Of a DNA stretch of 64,000 bases, positions 42,850 to 52,180 are shown piece after piece. How positions within the stretch are numbered: position 1 is the stretch's first letter; each line of letters starts with the position of its first letter. The notes beneath the pieces are model-generated. The model saw only the letters and a program-made list of their open reading frames with translations, did no database searches and was not told the DNA's origin. The stretch is from Chitinophagaceae bacterium (GTDB taxonomy: Bacteria; Bacteroidota; Bacteroidia; Chitinophagales; Chitinophagaceae), in the NCBI GenBank assembly GCA_947458275.1, contig CANGYR010000001.1, positions 1 to 64,000 on the forward strand, in the 5' to 3' direction. The translations under genes and the position numbers were made by a program.

Positions 42850-44154
42850 ATGCAAACTGTCAATATTTTCTGGTTCAGACGAGATCTCCGGCTGGAGGAC
42901 AATGCCGGTCTCACACATGCCCTTAAAAGTGATTTTCCGGTAATGCCTGTTTTTATTTTTGACAAAAACATTCTCAGTAAACTTCCCAATAAAAAAGACA
43001 GAAGAGTTGAATTCATCCATGATGCATTGAGCTCTATACAGAATGAATTAAAAAAAATCGGTTCCTCTCTGCATGTTTTTTTTGGCACCCCTGAAGATAT
43101 CTTTGAGGAGTTGATGGAGGAAAATAATGTCAATGCCGTATATACGAATCACGACTATGAACCTTATGCGATTGACAGAGATAAAAAAATTGCTGCTTTA
43201 TTAAATCGGCACAATAAAAAATTTTACAGCTTTAAAGATCAAGTGATTTTTGAGAAAGATGAAGTGATAAAAGACGATGGTAAACCTTATACGGTATTCA
43301 CACCATACAGCAGAAAGTGGAAAGCAGCGCTTACATCCGGCACATTTAATTCTTTTCCTACAAACAAGCATTTCGGTCAATTTCTTAAAAACACTAAAGG
43401 CACTGTTCTTTCATTGAAAGAAATAGGATTTGAAAAATCCGGCATGGCTTTCCCGGCTAATAATGTACATGATGAGTTGGTTAGACATTATGCCACGAAG
43501 AGAGATATCCCTTCCATTGCCGGCACCTCCAGACTTGGCGTTCATCTTCGCTTCGGAACCATCAGCATCCGCAAATTGGCTGCTAAAGCGATATCACTGT
43601 CTGAAACTTTTTTGAATGAACTGATCTGGCGTGATTTTTATCACATGATTCTCTGGCATTTTCCTCATGTTGGCAAAGGCAAATCTTTTAAGCCCGCCTA
43701 TGATTTTATTCAGTGGCGAAATGACAACGGAGAATTTGACAAATGGTGCAAAGGTCAAACAGGATATCCTATTGTTGATGCCGGCATGCGGGAGCTGAAT
43801 GCCACGGGATTTATGCACAACAGAGTAAGGATGATTACGGCTTCATTTCTATGCAAACACCTGCTATTAGACTGGAGACTAGGAGAAGCTTATTTTGCGG
43901 AGAAGCTGCTTGATTTTGATTTTGCCGCCAATAACGGAGGCTGGCAATGGGCCGCAGGAAGCGGTTGCGATGCTGCTCCTTATTTTAGGATTTTCAATCC
44001 TTATTTGCAGACGAAAAAATTTGATGCGGATTTATTATATATTAAAAAATGGGTACCCGAATTTCAGGAACTCACCTACCCCGCTCCTATGGTTGTGCAC
44101 GAAATGGCAAGAAAAAGATGCCTGGAAGTGTATGCGGCAGCTTTAAAGGGTTGA
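42850..44154 (+). CDS. phr: Deoxyribodipyrimidine photolyase
   Basis: The protein has 434 residues. The N-terminal Rossmann domain begins VNIFWFRRDLRLEDN. The C-terminal FAD domain has GTSRLGVHLRFGTIS, LNELIWRDFYHMI, WCKGQTGYPIVDAGMRELNATGFMHNRVRMI and NNGGWQWAAGSGCDAAPYFRIFNP, the full class I CPD photolyase set including the Trp-rich electron path. It repairs cyclobutane pyrimidine dimers with blue light. The antenna cofactor cannot be determined. It is convergent with mqnD. Confidence 0.95.
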   Translation: MQTVNIFWFRRDLRLEDNAGLTHALKSDFPVMPVFIFDKNILSKLPNKKDRRVEFIHDALSSIQNELKKIGSSLHVFFGTPEDIFEELMEENNVNAVYTNHDYEPYAIDRDKKIAALLNRHNKKFYSFKDQVIFEKDEVIKDDGKPYTVFTPYSRKWKAALTSGTFNSFPTNKHFGQFLKNTKGTVLSLKEIGFEKSGMAFPANNVHDELVRHYATKRDIPSIAGTSRLGVHLRFGTISIRKLAAKAISLSETFLNELIWRDFYHMILWHFPHVGKGKSFKPAYDFIQWRNDNGEFDKWCKGQTGYPIVDAGMRELNATGFMHNRVRMITASFLCKHLLLDWRLGEAYFAEKLLDFDFAANNGGWQWAAGSGCDAAPYFRIFNPYLQTKKFDADLLYIKKWVPEFQELTYPAPMVVHEMARKRCLEVYAAALKG

Positions 44155-44171
44155 TATTTCAATTAACTTGA

Positions 44172-44981
44172 TTAAACGAAAATCTCACGGTCTGAAAGTT
44201 TATTAAGGCTATTGTTTTCAAACAATTTTCTGATAGCACCCCTCCCCTTCTCCCCTAACGACAACGAATAGCTGTTGACGTACAAATCAATGTGTTTACG
44301 CATCACATCTTCGCTCATCTCCTGCGCATTGGAAATGACAAAATCATTCAGCAAAGGATATTTTTGATAAGCATACTCAATACTTTTACGAATCAACTGG
44401 TCTATTTTCTGTTGAAATGAATCATCAAAATTTCTTTTGATTACAATCCCTCCCAAAGGAATAGGCACTCCGGTTTTTTGCTCCCAGTATTCACCGAGAT
44501 CAATTATTTTATGCAGCCCTTTTTCCGCATAGGTAAAACGGTTTTCATGAATGATGACTCCGTAGCCTTTACCTTCAGCAACAAAGTTTTCAATTTCATC
44601 GTAGCGTAAAAAGATTTTTTGCTGTGCCTTCGGATAAGCAAGAGAAAAAAGCAGGTGTGCCGTAGTATTCTTTCCCGGAATGGCTACAGAATTAGATGTA
44701 ACATCTACAGAATCTTTTTGCGAAGTGATTACCAATGGTCCCACACTCGACCCCAGTGCAGCGCCACTGTCAAGCAGTTTGTAGTGATTGATTATCTCGG
44801 GCAAAACGCCAAAGCTGATTTTAGTGATATCAGCTTCTCCGCAAATAGCATCTTCATTCAGCGCCTGCACATCTTTAAGTGTCACTTCAAAATCAATTCC
44901 ATCCGTATCAATCTTTTTATTGACCAGCGCATCAAAAATGAAAGTGTCATTCGGACAAGGTGAGAATTGGATGGTTGGCAT
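44172..44981 (-). CDS. mqnD: 1,4-dihydroxy-6-naphthoate synthase
   Basis: The protein has 269 residues. It begins MPTIQFSPCPNDTFIFDALV, the MqnD signature, and has SFGVLPEIINHYKLLDSGAALG and ENRFTYAEKGLHKIIDLGEYWE, of the periplasmic-binding-protein fold. It converts cyclic dehypoxanthine futalosine product to 1,4-dihydroxy-6-naphthoate in the futalosine route to menaquinone. It lies 25 nt after mqnB on the same strand. Confidence 0.95.
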   Translation of the reverse strand: MPTIQFSPCPNDTFIFDALVNKKIDTDGIDFEVTLKDVQALNEDAICGEADITKISFGVLPEIINHYKLLDSGAALGSSVGPLVITSQKDSVDVTSNSVAIPGKNTTAHLLFSLAYPKAQQKIFLRYDEIENFVAEGKGYGVIIHENRFTYAEKGLHKIIDLGEYWEQKTGVPIPLGGIVIKRNFDDSFQQKIDQLIRKSIEYAYQKYPLLNDFVISNAQEMSEDVMRKHIDLYVNSYSLSLGEKGRGAIRKLFENNSLNKLSDREIFV

Positions 44982-45006
44982 ATTGAATAATTTATCTCAA
45001 ATTTAT

Positions 45007-45633
45007 TTATGCGAGCGAAGCATACAATTCAATTAATTCGGCGTTGAGATTTCGGATGGCTTCTTTTAATTTCCATTTTGTTTTATTCCGTTCTCCAACA
45101 TAATTGCTGATGGCACGCAATTGAATAAAAGGTGTTTTTTCCAGCAGACAAACATAATGAAATGCTGCCCCTTCCATGGTTTCAATCTGTGCGTTGTATT
45201 TTTTTAAAAAATGATTAATTCTTTCCAACTCATCCGTAAGCGCATTGACAGTCAAGGCATCAACAGGCTTTACGTTTTTCAATACCCCATCAATAGTCTG
45301 GTTGATCAACTTTCCAGATTTAAATGGAATCTCATTCATTCCCGCTAAACCCAGATCAAAGATTGAAGCAAAATTATTTTTTTCAAAGGCACCCAAGTCG
45401 GCAAACAAATCAGAACGAACCTTTACCACATCTGCCAACTGCATATCATTTGAAAAACTTCCGGCCACGCCCGCCTGAATGACCATGTCAAAATGATTGT
45501 TGTGCAACCTTTTTGTAAGGTGATAAACGGTGAACGCAGTTCCCACTCCTGTAACAAGACTTTCGGCAAAAGGAAATTTTTCCGTAAAAGGAGCAATTTC
45601 AAATATAGTGGGGGCGGTAACCAGGATGCGCAT
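45007..45633 (-). CDS. mqnB: Futalosine hydrolase
   Basis: The protein has 208 residues. It has the nucleosidase/phosphorylase fold with VIQAGVAGSF, DLGLAGMNEIPF and ETMEGAAFHYVC (the catalytic ME-x-A region), then RAISNYVGERNKTKWKL. It releases hypoxanthine from futalosine in menaquinone synthesis. Pairing with mqnD confirms the pathway over a generic MTA/SAH nucleosidase. It is divergent from the first PTPS homologue. Confidence 0.93.
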   Translation of the reverse strand: MRILVTAPTIFEIAPFTEKFPFAESLVTGVGTAFTVYHLTKRLHNNHFDMVIQAGVAGSFSNDMQLADVVKVRSDLFADLGAFEKNNFASIFDLGLAGMNEIPFKSGKLINQTIDGVLKNVKPVDALTVNALTDELERINHFLKKYNAQIETMEGAAFHYVCLLEKTPFIQLRAISNYVGERNKTKWKLKEAIRNLNAELIELYASLA

Positions 45634-45678
45634 ATTGCAAATTTCGCAATTCCGCTTTAGATTTCAGGGAATAGTGTC

Positions 45679-45686
45679 TAACTTTG
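45679..45686 (+). promoter_or_regulatory. -7 element (TAACTTTG) of the PTPS gene
   Basis: TAACTTTG fits TAnnTTTG and ends 19 nt before the ATG at 45706. A TTA sits at the expected -33 position. Confidence 0.55.
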
Positions 45687-45705
45687 CGGCAAATTTGGTT
45701 TTTAA

Positions 45706-46116
45706 ATGGTATATATCACCAGAATTGAACATTTTAATGCGGCACACAAGCTTTTCAATCCTGCATGGAGCAGGGAAAAGAATGAAGCCGTTTTTGGCAA
45801 ATGTGCCAATGAAAACTGGCATGGTCATAATTTTGAACTGCACGTAACCATAAAAGGCGATCCCAATCCTGATACGGGCTTTGTTTTTGATGTGAAAAAA
45901 CTCAGCATTATCATAAAAGATCATGTTACCGATAAACTGGATCATAAGAATCTGAATATGGAGGTAGATTTTTTAAAGAATCAGATATGCTCCATCGAAA
46001 ATCTGGTAAAAGGAATCTGGAAACAGCTGACTCCTCATCTGCCGGAAGCCATTCAGTTACATTCTCTGAAACTCTACGAAACGCCTCGCATTTACGTGGA
46101 ATATTACGGAGAATAG
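45706..46116 (+). CDS. 6-pyruvoyl-tetrahydropterin synthase/QueD family protein, copy 1
   Basis: The protein has 136 residues. Zinc ligands are in HFNAAHKL (H) and WHGHNF (H-x-H). The catalytic Cys is in FGKCANENWHGHN, and LDHKNLN and LYETPRIYVEY complete the fold. The family converts dihydroneopterin triphosphate either to 6-pyruvoyl-tetrahydropterin or to carboxy-tetrahydropterin for queuosine. A close paralogue and folE follow on the same strand. Confidence 0.92.
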   Translation: MVYITRIEHFNAAHKLFNPAWSREKNEAVFGKCANENWHGHNFELHVTIKGDPNPDTGFVFDVKKLSIIIKDHVTDKLDHKNLNMEVDFLKNQICSIENLVKGIWKQLTPHLPEAIQLHSLKLYETPRIYVEYYGE

Positions 46117-46211
46117 CATTTTTAGCACATACATTTTGTATATTTATAAACGGCTTCCATGTCGTAGGTACCCGCTACCGAACATTTTATTTATTTAATT
46201 GTTTTACTCTG

Positions 46212-46625
46212 ATGAATCATAAGGTTTCCGTTTACAGAAAGGAGCATTTCAATGCAGCTCACCGCCTGCATAACCCCAACTGGGACGATGCCACCAACCT
46301 TGAGGTGTTTGGGAAATGCAATAACCCTCATTACCACGGACACAATTATGAACTGATCGTGAAAGTGACCGGCATTCCCCACCCCGAAACGGGCTATGTC
46401 ATAGACATGAAAGTCCTCAGCGACATCATTCAAAAAGAGGTAGTTGAAAGATTCGACCATAAGAATTTCAATGAAGACTGTAAAGAGTTTGCTCAACTCA
46501 ATCCTACCGCTGAAAATATTGCTATTGTAATTTATAATTTATTAAAAGATAAAATAAATCCTGCATTGGACTTACAGGTACGACTATACGAAACAGAAAG
46601 AAATTTCGTAGAATACCCTGTCTGA
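46212..46625 (+). CDS. 6-pyruvoyl-tetrahydropterin synthase/QueD family protein, copy 2
   Basis: The protein has 137 residues, starting MNHKVSVYRKEHFNAAHRL. It keeps the zinc histidines (HFNAAH, HYHGHNYE), the Cys in FGKCNNPHYHGHN and FDHKNFN, and LYETERNFVEY at the end. It is a tandem paralogue of the gene 95 nt upstream, with recognisable but moderate divergence. The frame is open further up (to 45987) but that part overlaps copy 1. folE begins 18 nt after the stop, so this copy and folE are probably co-transcribed and act in sequence. Confidence 0.92.
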   Translation: MNHKVSVYRKEHFNAAHRLHNPNWDDATNLEVFGKCNNPHYHGHNYELIVKVTGIPHPETGYVIDMKVLSDIIQKEVVERFDHKNFNEDCKEFAQLNPTAENIAIVIYNLLKDKINPALDLQVRLYETERNFVEYPV

Positions 46626-46643
46626 TAAATAAAACCTACTACT

Positions 46644-47240
46644 ATGGCTTACACCAGAATTGAACAATACGATACAGAGACTACGCTGGCATTGACAAAA
46701 AGCTATAAAGACATCATTGGATTACTGGGCGAAGATCCCGAAAGAGAGGGATTGGAAAAAACTCCTGAGAGGGTTGCCAAGGCCATGCAATACCTCACTC
46801 AAGGATATGGGCTAGATGCAAAAGCTGTTTTGGAATCGGCTAAGTTTCACGAAGCCGTTAGTGAAATGGTGATTGTGAAAGATATAGAGCTTTACAGCAT
46901 GTGCGAGCATCATATGCTTCCCTTCTACGGGAAAGCCCATGTGGCCTATATTCCCAACGGATACATCACCGGACTGAGTAAAATTGCCCGTGTAGTAGAC
47001 ATATACAGCAGAAGAATGCAAGTACAGGAAAGACTCACAGAGCAAATATTGAACGTTATCAAGGAAACGCTCAATCCTCTTGGTGTAGCAGTGGTGATTG
47101 AGGCATCTCATTTATGTATGATGATGCGCGGTGTATCCAAACAAAATTCTGTTACCACCACTTCCGCTTTCTGCGGTGAGTTTGAAAAAAACGAGACAAG
47201 GATGGAGTTTATGAAACTCATAACTGCTCATTTGCACTAA
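46644..47240 (+). CDS. folE: GTP cyclohydrolase I
   Basis: The protein has 198 residues. [42 protein letters not shown] (zinc Cys and His), [26 protein letters not shown] and [10 protein letters not shown] are the FolE signatures. It turns GTP into dihydroneopterin triphosphate, the substrate of the two PTPS homologues upstream. The cluster could feed folate, a tetrahydropterin or queuosine. Confidence 0.97.
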   Translation: MAYTRIEQYDTETTLALTKSYKDIIGLLGEDPEREGLEKTPERVAKAMQYLTQGYGLDAKAVLESAKFHEAVSEMVIVKDIELYSMCEHHMLPFYGKAHVAYIPNGYITGLSKIARVVDIYSRRMQVQERLTEQILNVIKETLNPLGVAVVIEASHLCMMMRGVSKQNSVTTTSAFCGEFEKNETRMEFMKLITAHLH

Positions 47241-47266
47241 TCACTCAATCAAATAAAAAATATCTT

Positions 47267-47290
47267 TCCCTCTTTTTGAGGGATTTTTTA
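47267..47290 (+). terminator. folE terminator
   Basis: TCCCTC/GAGGGA forms a 6-bp stem with a TTTTT loop followed by TTTTTTA, 26 nt past the folE stop. Confidence 0.8.
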
Positions 47291-47317
47291 TTTTCTTTGT
47301 AAAATAATTTTATTGAT

Positions 47318-48205
47318 ATGAACCATGCTTATGTATTTCCCGGACAGGGATCCCAATTCAGCGGAATGGGAAAAAATTTGTATGAAAGCAACGAGGTTGC
47401 CAAATCGTTGTTTGAAAAAGCAAATGAAATTCTCGGCTTTCGGATATCGGATATCATGTTCTCCGGCTCCGATGAGCAACTCAAACAAACCGACATTACT
47501 CAGCCTGCTGTCTTTATCCATTCTGTAGCTGCGTTCAACACTATAGACAATGCTGCTCCGGATATGGTAGCCGGTCATTCGCTTGGAGAATTCTCCGCAC
47601 TGGTGGCCAACAAAACCCTGAGTTTTGAAGACGGACTGAAGCTGGTGGCCATTCGCGCCAAAGCCATGCAGAAGGCCTGCGAACTACAACCCTCTACCAT
47701 GGCCGCCGTTTTGGCACTGGATGACAATAAAGTAGAAGAGATTTGCGCCAACATCTCTCGTGAAAGCGGAGAAATTGTTGTAGCTGCTAATTACAACTGT
47801 CCCGGTCAATTGGTGATCAGCGGTTCATTGAAAGGCATTGAAATTGCCTGCGAACAAATGAAAGCTGCCGGTGCAAAAAGAGCATTGGTTTTGCCTGTGG
47901 GCGGGGCTTTCCATTCTCCGTTAATGGCTTCAGCAAAAGAGGAACTGGCCAAAGCAATACATGATACTCATTTTAATGAGCCTATTTGCCCGGTTTACCA
48001 GAATGTAGTAGCGCAGGCGGTAAGCAATCCTGCAATAATCAAAGAAAATCTCATTGCGCAACTAACGGGACCGGTTAGGTGGACACAGAGTGTACAGGCA
48101 ATGGTTGCAGATGGCGCCGGCATATTCACCGAATGCGGCCCCGGCAAAGTATTACAGGGATTGGTGCAGAAAATTTACAAAGAAGCACAAGTGAACGGAA
48201 TTTAA
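47318..48205 (+). CDS. fabD: Malonyl-CoA:ACP transacylase
   Basis: The protein has 295 residues. It begins MNHAYVFPGQGSQFSGMG and has GHSLGEFSALVA with the catalytic Ser, and GGAFHSPLM with the catalytic His. It loads malonyl groups onto acyl carrier protein for fatty acid synthesis. It stands alone here; fabI lies about 5 kb away on the other strand. Confidence 0.96.
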   Translation: MNHAYVFPGQGSQFSGMGKNLYESNEVAKSLFEKANEILGFRISDIMFSGSDEQLKQTDITQPAVFIHSVAAFNTIDNAAPDMVAGHSLGEFSALVANKTLSFEDGLKLVAIRAKAMQKACELQPSTMAAVLALDDNKVEEICANISRESGEIVVAANYNCPGQLVISGSLKGIEIACEQMKAAGAKRALVLPVGGAFHSPLMASAKEELAKAIHDTHFNEPICPVYQNVVAQAVSNPAIIKENLIAQLTGPVRWTQSVQAMVADGAGIFTECGPGKVLQGLVQKIYKEAQVNGI

Positions 48206-48210
48206 AAATA

Positions 48211-48236
48211 TTGCCCAAGGTTAAAACCTTGGGCAA
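48211..48236. terminator. Bidirectional terminator between fabD and mdh
   Basis: A perfect 12-bp stem TTGCCCAAGGTT/AACCTTGGGCAA has a 2-nt loop region. It has TTAAAT on the plus side and TATTTTT on the minus side, and lies between convergent genes. Confidence 0.85.
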
Positions 48237-48260
48237 TTAAATATAAAGAGAAGAATATTA

Positions 48261-49196
48261 TTAAGCAGTCAACGTAGACAATACGCTGTTCATATTTCTT
48301 ACAGCTTCTGCACTTTTCTGCATAGCAGCTTTTTCATCATCATTTAATTGATAATCTACCACACGCTCCCATCCTGATTTTCCGATGATAACGGGAACGC
48401 CTATGCAGATATCATTTAAGCCATACTCTCCTTCGAGATATACACAGCAAGGCATCATTTTTTTCTGATCTCTTACGATCGACTCTACCAATGTGGCACC
48501 TGCAGAACCTGGAGCGTACCAGGCAGAAGTACCCAGTAATCCTGTGAGTGTAGCACCGCCCACCATCGTGTCAGCAGCCACTTTTTTAAGCGTAGCTTCA
48601 TCCAGATAACCTGCAACCGGCGTACCGCAATAAGTAGCCAGTCTAGTTAAAGGAATCATAGTGGTATCTCCGTGTCCACCAATTACATTGGCTTGCAAAT
48701 CATTGGGAGAGCATTTAATGGCCTGGCTCAGATAATAACGGAAACGAGCACTGTCAAGCACCCCACCCATTCCAATGATACGGTTTTTAGGCAAACCACT
48801 CGATTTCAATGCCAGATAGGTCATAGTATCCATAGGATTACTGATGACAACTATAATAACATCGGGTGAGTATTTCAACAAATTTTGAGTTACGTCTTTC
48901 ACTATACCGGCATTGATACCAATCAGCTCTTCTCTTGTCATGCCCGGCTTACGGGGAATACCCGAAGTAATCACTGCAACAGTACTACCGGCAGTTTTGG
49001 AGTAATCATTGGTGCTGCCGAGGATTCTTGTATCAAACCCTTCCAATTGAGCAGTTTGCATCAAATCCATGGCTTTACCTTCTGCCACACCTTCTTTGAT
49101 ATCAAGCAAAATCAATTCATCGCACAATTGTCTGCGGGCGATGTTGTCTGCACAGGTTGCACCTACTGCTCCTGCACCAACTACTGTTATTTTCAT
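48261..49196 (-). CDS. mdh: Malate dehydrogenase
   Basis: The protein has 311 residues. The NAD-binding GAGAVGATCADNIARR begins the protein. VISNPMDTMTYLALKSSGLPKNRIIGMGGVLDSARF and the catalytic His in GGHGDTTMIPLTRL are as in LDH-like MDH. The residue positions fit malate rather than lactate specificity (TSGIPRKPGMTREEL with the extra Arg). It works in the TCA cycle. Confidence 0.96.
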   Translation of the reverse strand: MKITVVGAGAVGATCADNIARRQLCDELILLDIKEGVAEGKAMDLMQTAQLEGFDTRILGSTNDYSKTAGSTVAVITSGIPRKPGMTREELIGINAGIVKDVTQNLLKYSPDVIIVVISNPMDTMTYLALKSSGLPKNRIIGMGGVLDSARFRYYLSQAIKCSPNDLQANVIGGHGDTTMIPLTRLATYCGTPVAGYLDEATLKKVAADTMVGGATLTGLLGTSAWYAPGSAGATLVESIVRDQKKMMPCCVYLEGEYGLNDICIGVPVIIGKSGWERVVDYQLNDDEKAAMQKSAEAVRNMNSVLSTLTA

Positions 49197-49403
49197 ACAT
49201 ATTTGTTTATGGTTAAAAAATAGAATTTTTAAGAGTTAAAACACCCAAGAGGGCAAATCGTTCAAACAAGCGACGCAAAGTTAATCGGAAAATGATTATT
49301 GTTTTGTTAAGAGCTAAATTTTTTCGGCTGTTTCGGCCTCCGGATTGCCGACGAATAAGTTTGCGGATTTCTTTATAAGTTTTCCTATTTAATTTAGTAT
49401 CAT

Positions 49404-49411
49404 TACTTTTG
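49404..49411 (+). promoter_or_regulatory. -7 element (TACTTTTG) of efp
   Basis: TACTTTTG fits the consensus and ends 22 nt before the efp ATG at 49434. A -33 TTG is not evident. Confidence 0.5.
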
Positions 49412-49433
49412 CTGCAAATTTAAAAACAGCGTT

Positions 49434-49997
49434 ATGGCAACTACAGCAGATATGAGATCAGGGTTGATTCTTAAAATTGACAACAGTCTCTATACCGTAA
49501 TTGAATTCGGTCAAAACAAAACAGCTCGTGCAGCGGCTAAGGTATGGGCAAAACTTAAAGGGGTAGACAACTCACGTACCATTGAGGTTACCTGGAACAG
49601 CGGCGAGACCATCTATCCGGTGAGAGTGGAGAAAAAGGCTTATCAGTTCCTTTATAAAGATGATACAGGTTACAGCTTTATGGACAACGAAACATTTGAA
49701 CAAATCACTGTGGCTGAAAATATGATTGATGCTCCGGGCTTCCTTAAAGAAGGCCAGGAAGTTTCTGTTTTGATTAATGGTGAAACAGATCAGCCAATGG
49801 GCGTTGAATTGCCAGATAAAATCGTACTATTGGTTACTTATAGCGAGCCGGGTATGAAAGGCGATACAGCTACGCGTACACTTAAACCTGCCACACTTGA
49901 AACCGGGGCAACAGTAAACGTTCCTCTTTTTGTTAACGAAGGCGAACTTATCCGCGTAAATACCAAATCAGGGGAATATGTAGAAAGGGTAAAATAA
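49434..49997 (+). CDS. efp: Elongation factor P
   Basis: The protein has 187 residues. The KOW-like N-terminus (MRSGLILKIDNSLYTVIEF), the loop GQNKTARAAAKVWAKLKG and the C-terminal GDTATRTLKPATLETGATVNVPLFVNEGELIRVNTKSGEYVERV are the EF-P signature. It rescues ribosomes stalled at polyproline. The residue at the loop tip appears to be part of NKTAR rather than the Lys of E. coli EF-P, so its modification, if any, may differ. A terminator follows. Confidence 0.96.
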   Translation: MATTADMRSGLILKIDNSLYTVIEFGQNKTARAAAKVWAKLKGVDNSRTIEVTWNSGETIYPVRVEKKAYQFLYKDDTGYSFMDNETFEQITVAENMIDAPGFLKEGQEVSVLINGETDQPMGVELPDKIVLLVTYSEPGMKGDTATRTLKPATLETGATVNVPLFVNEGELIRVNTKSGEYVERVK

Positions 49998-50020
49998 TCA
50001 ATTTATGCACAAATTTCTGA

Positions 50021-50055
50021 GGGTTGAGCCGATTTTGGCCAACCCTTATTTTTTA
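50021..50055 (+). terminator. efp terminator
   Basis: GGGTTG-A-GCC pairs with GGC-CAACCC around a gatttt loop and is followed by TTATTTTTTATT. Confidence 0.85.
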
Positions 50056-50221
50056 TTAAAAACCCTCACTTTTAGGGCGCTTTTGGGCTATTTTATCTCA
50101 ATTTCGAACGTTTTTACCCATTTTTTAGCAAAATCTATGGTTATTATTTTGCTGAATTGAATAATCATTTCCTATCTTAGCACCCCATTAAATATATCCA
50201 TTAATCATATAAAAAAATAAC

Positions 50222-50701
50222 ATGGACATTAAGCAAATCCAGGAGTTAGTAAAACTCATGAACAAGACCACTATCGGAGAAATAACTATCGAAGAAGATG
50301 GAAGAAAAATCACCATCAAGCAGAAGAAAGATCCGGTTCAAAATATTGTAGCTAGCTCTACACAAACATTTTCACAACCTTCCGCAGCGGCGGCACCTGC
50401 ACCTGCTCCAGTTGCAGCGGCGGCACCTGCTGCAAAGGCGGAATCACCAAAATCAGATAATTACATAACAATCAAAAGTCCGATGATCGGCACCTTCTAC
50501 CGCCAGGCTGGTCCGGGTAAACCTGTTTTCGCTAATGTTGATGATGAGGTTACACCAGGAAAGGTGGTTTGTATCATCGAAGCGATGAAACTTTTCAACG
50601 AAATCGAAAGCGATATCAAAGGCAAAATCGTAAAAGTGTTGGTGGATGATGCAAGTCCGGTGGAGTACGATCAGCCGCTGTTCTTAGTTGATCCAAGCTA
50701 G
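50222..50701 (+). CDS. accB: Biotin carboxyl carrier protein of acetyl-CoA carboxylase
   Basis: The protein has 159 residues. The N-terminal helix (MDIKQIQELVKLMNK) is followed by a Pro/Ala-rich linker with repeated AAAPAPAP-like words, then the biotinyl domain with IEAMKLFNEIES, whose Lys carries biotin. It presents carboxybiotin to the transcarboxylase. It is followed by accC after 131 bp that include a word-repeat element. Confidence 0.97.
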   Translation: MDIKQIQELVKLMNKTTIGEITIEEDGRKITIKQKKDPVQNIVASSTQTFSQPSAAAAPAPAPVAAAAPAAKAESPKSDNYITIKSPMIGTFYRQAGPGKPVFANVDDEVTPGKVVCIIEAMKLFNEIESDIKGKIVKVLVDDASPVEYDQPLFLVDPS

Positions 50702-50785
50702 TAAACGTTTAACAGTTTAGGAGTTTAGAGGTTTAGGTTTGAATACAATACTAAACTCCTAAACATCTAAACTAACCAACCAGTT
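50702..50785. repeat. Inverted word-repeat element (gtttagg / ctaaact)
   Basis: Left words (aacagtttaggagtttagaggtttag) face right words (ctaaactcctaaacatctaaac). It sits between accB and accC, two genes that normally form an operon, so it is an exception to a simple end-of-operon role. Confidence 0.65.
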
Positions 50786-50832
50786 TAGCCAGTTTAGAAT
50801 AACCATTTTAATCATATCGATAAATATATTTC

Positions 50833-52170
50833 ATGTTTAAAAAGATATTAATTGCCAACAGAGGAGAGATTGCGCTGAGAGTTATCAGAACGTGCAGGGA
50901 AATGGGCATCAAAACAGTGGCGGTTTATTCCACTGCTGACAAGGATAGTTTACATGTAAAGTTTGCCGATGAGGCGGTATGTATTGGAAAGCCCTCCAGC
51001 TTAGACAGCTACCTGAACATTCCTCATATCATGGCGGCAGCAGAAATTACCAATGCAGATGCCATACATCCGGGCTATGGATTTTTGGCGGAGAACAGCA
51101 AGTTTGCAAAAATATGTGCCGATCATGGCATCAAATTTATTGGCCCCACTCCCGAAATGATCAACTCTATGGGAGATAAGATTACGGCTAAAGAAACCAT
51201 GATCAAAGCCGGTGTTCCCGTAGTGCCCGGTGTGGAAGGTTTGCTGGAAAGTGTGGAGCATGCAAAAAAATCAGCCAAAGAAATAGGTTATCCCGTCATC
51301 CTGAAAGCTACTGCCGGCGGAGGTGGTAAAGGAATGAGAGTAGTTTGGGAAGAAAGTGAAATTGAAAAAGCCTACGATACTGCAAAGACAGAAGCTGCAG
51401 CTTCATTCAAGAACGACGGTATTTATATGGAGAAATTCGTGGAAGAACCACGCCACATTGAAATACAAGTAGCCGGTGATCAATACGGAAATGTTTGTCA
51501 CCTCAGCGAAAGAGACTGCTCCATTCAGCGCAGGCACCAGAAGCTGGTGGAAGAATCTCCCTCTCCTTTCATGACGGAAGACCTGAGAACGAGTATGGGT
51601 GAAGCCGCTATCAAAGCAGCCAAAGCCATCAATTATGAAAGTGTGGGTACCATTGAATTTTTGGTGGACAAACACCGCAATTTTTATTTCATGGAAATGA
51701 ATACCCGTATACAGGTGGAACACTGTGTAACGGAAGAAGTGGTGAATTTTGATCTTATCAAAGAGCAAATTAAAATAGCTGCAGGCGAAAAAATTTCAGG
51801 TAAAAACTACTACCCCGAAATGCACGCAATAGAGTGCCGCATCAATGCAGAAGATCCTTACAATGATTTCAGACCGAGTCCGGGTAAAATAACGGTATTG
51901 CATACCCCAGGAGGACACGGAGTACGTGTTGACAGCCATGTATATGCGGGATATGTCATTCCTCCCTATTACGACAGCATGATTGCCAAATTGATTGCCG
52001 TGGCTCAAACACGCGAAGAAGCAATTGACACCATGCACAGAGCATTAAGCGAATATGTTATTGAAGGAGTGAAGACAACGATTCCTTTTCACTTGCAACT
52101 GATGCAAAATGAAGATTTCAGAAAAGGAAATTTTACAACTAAGTTTTTGGAGTCTTTTAAGATGAAATAA
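50833..52170 (+). CDS. accC: Biotin carboxylase subunit of acetyl-CoA carboxylase
   Basis: The protein has 445 residues. It begins [25 protein letters not shown]. The ATP-grasp core has [47 protein letters not shown] and [15 protein letters not shown]. It carboxylates biotin on AccB using ATP and bicarbonate. Its length is standard. It is convergent with lolD (10 nt between stops). Confidence 0.97.
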   Translation: MFKKILIANRGEIALRVIRTCREMGIKTVAVYSTADKDSLHVKFADEAVCIGKPSSLDSYLNIPHIMAAAEITNADAIHPGYGFLAENSKFAKICADHGIKFIGPTPEMINSMGDKITAKETMIKAGVPVVPGVEGLLESVEHAKKSAKEIGYPVILKATAGGGGKGMRVVWEESEIEKAYDTAKTEAAASFKNDGIYMEKFVEEPRHIEIQVAGDQYGNVCHLSERDCSIQRRHQKLVEESPSPFMTEDLRTSMGEAAIKAAKAINYESVGTIEFLVDKHRNFYFMEMNTRIQVEHCVTEEVVNFDLIKEQIKIAAGEKISGKNYYPEMHAIECRINAEDPYNDFRPSPGKITVLHTPGGHGVRVDSHVYAGYVIPPYYDSMIAKLIAVAQTREEAIDTMHRALSEYVIEGVKTTIPFHLQLMQNEDFRKGNFTTKFLESFKMK

Positions 52171-52180
52171 TCGGATAAGA

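Noticed and set aside
45987-46211. Long N-terminal extension of the second PTPS homologue
   Set aside because: It overlaps the first homologue in another frame and has no family resemblance. The ATG at 46212 gives a protein of normal length.
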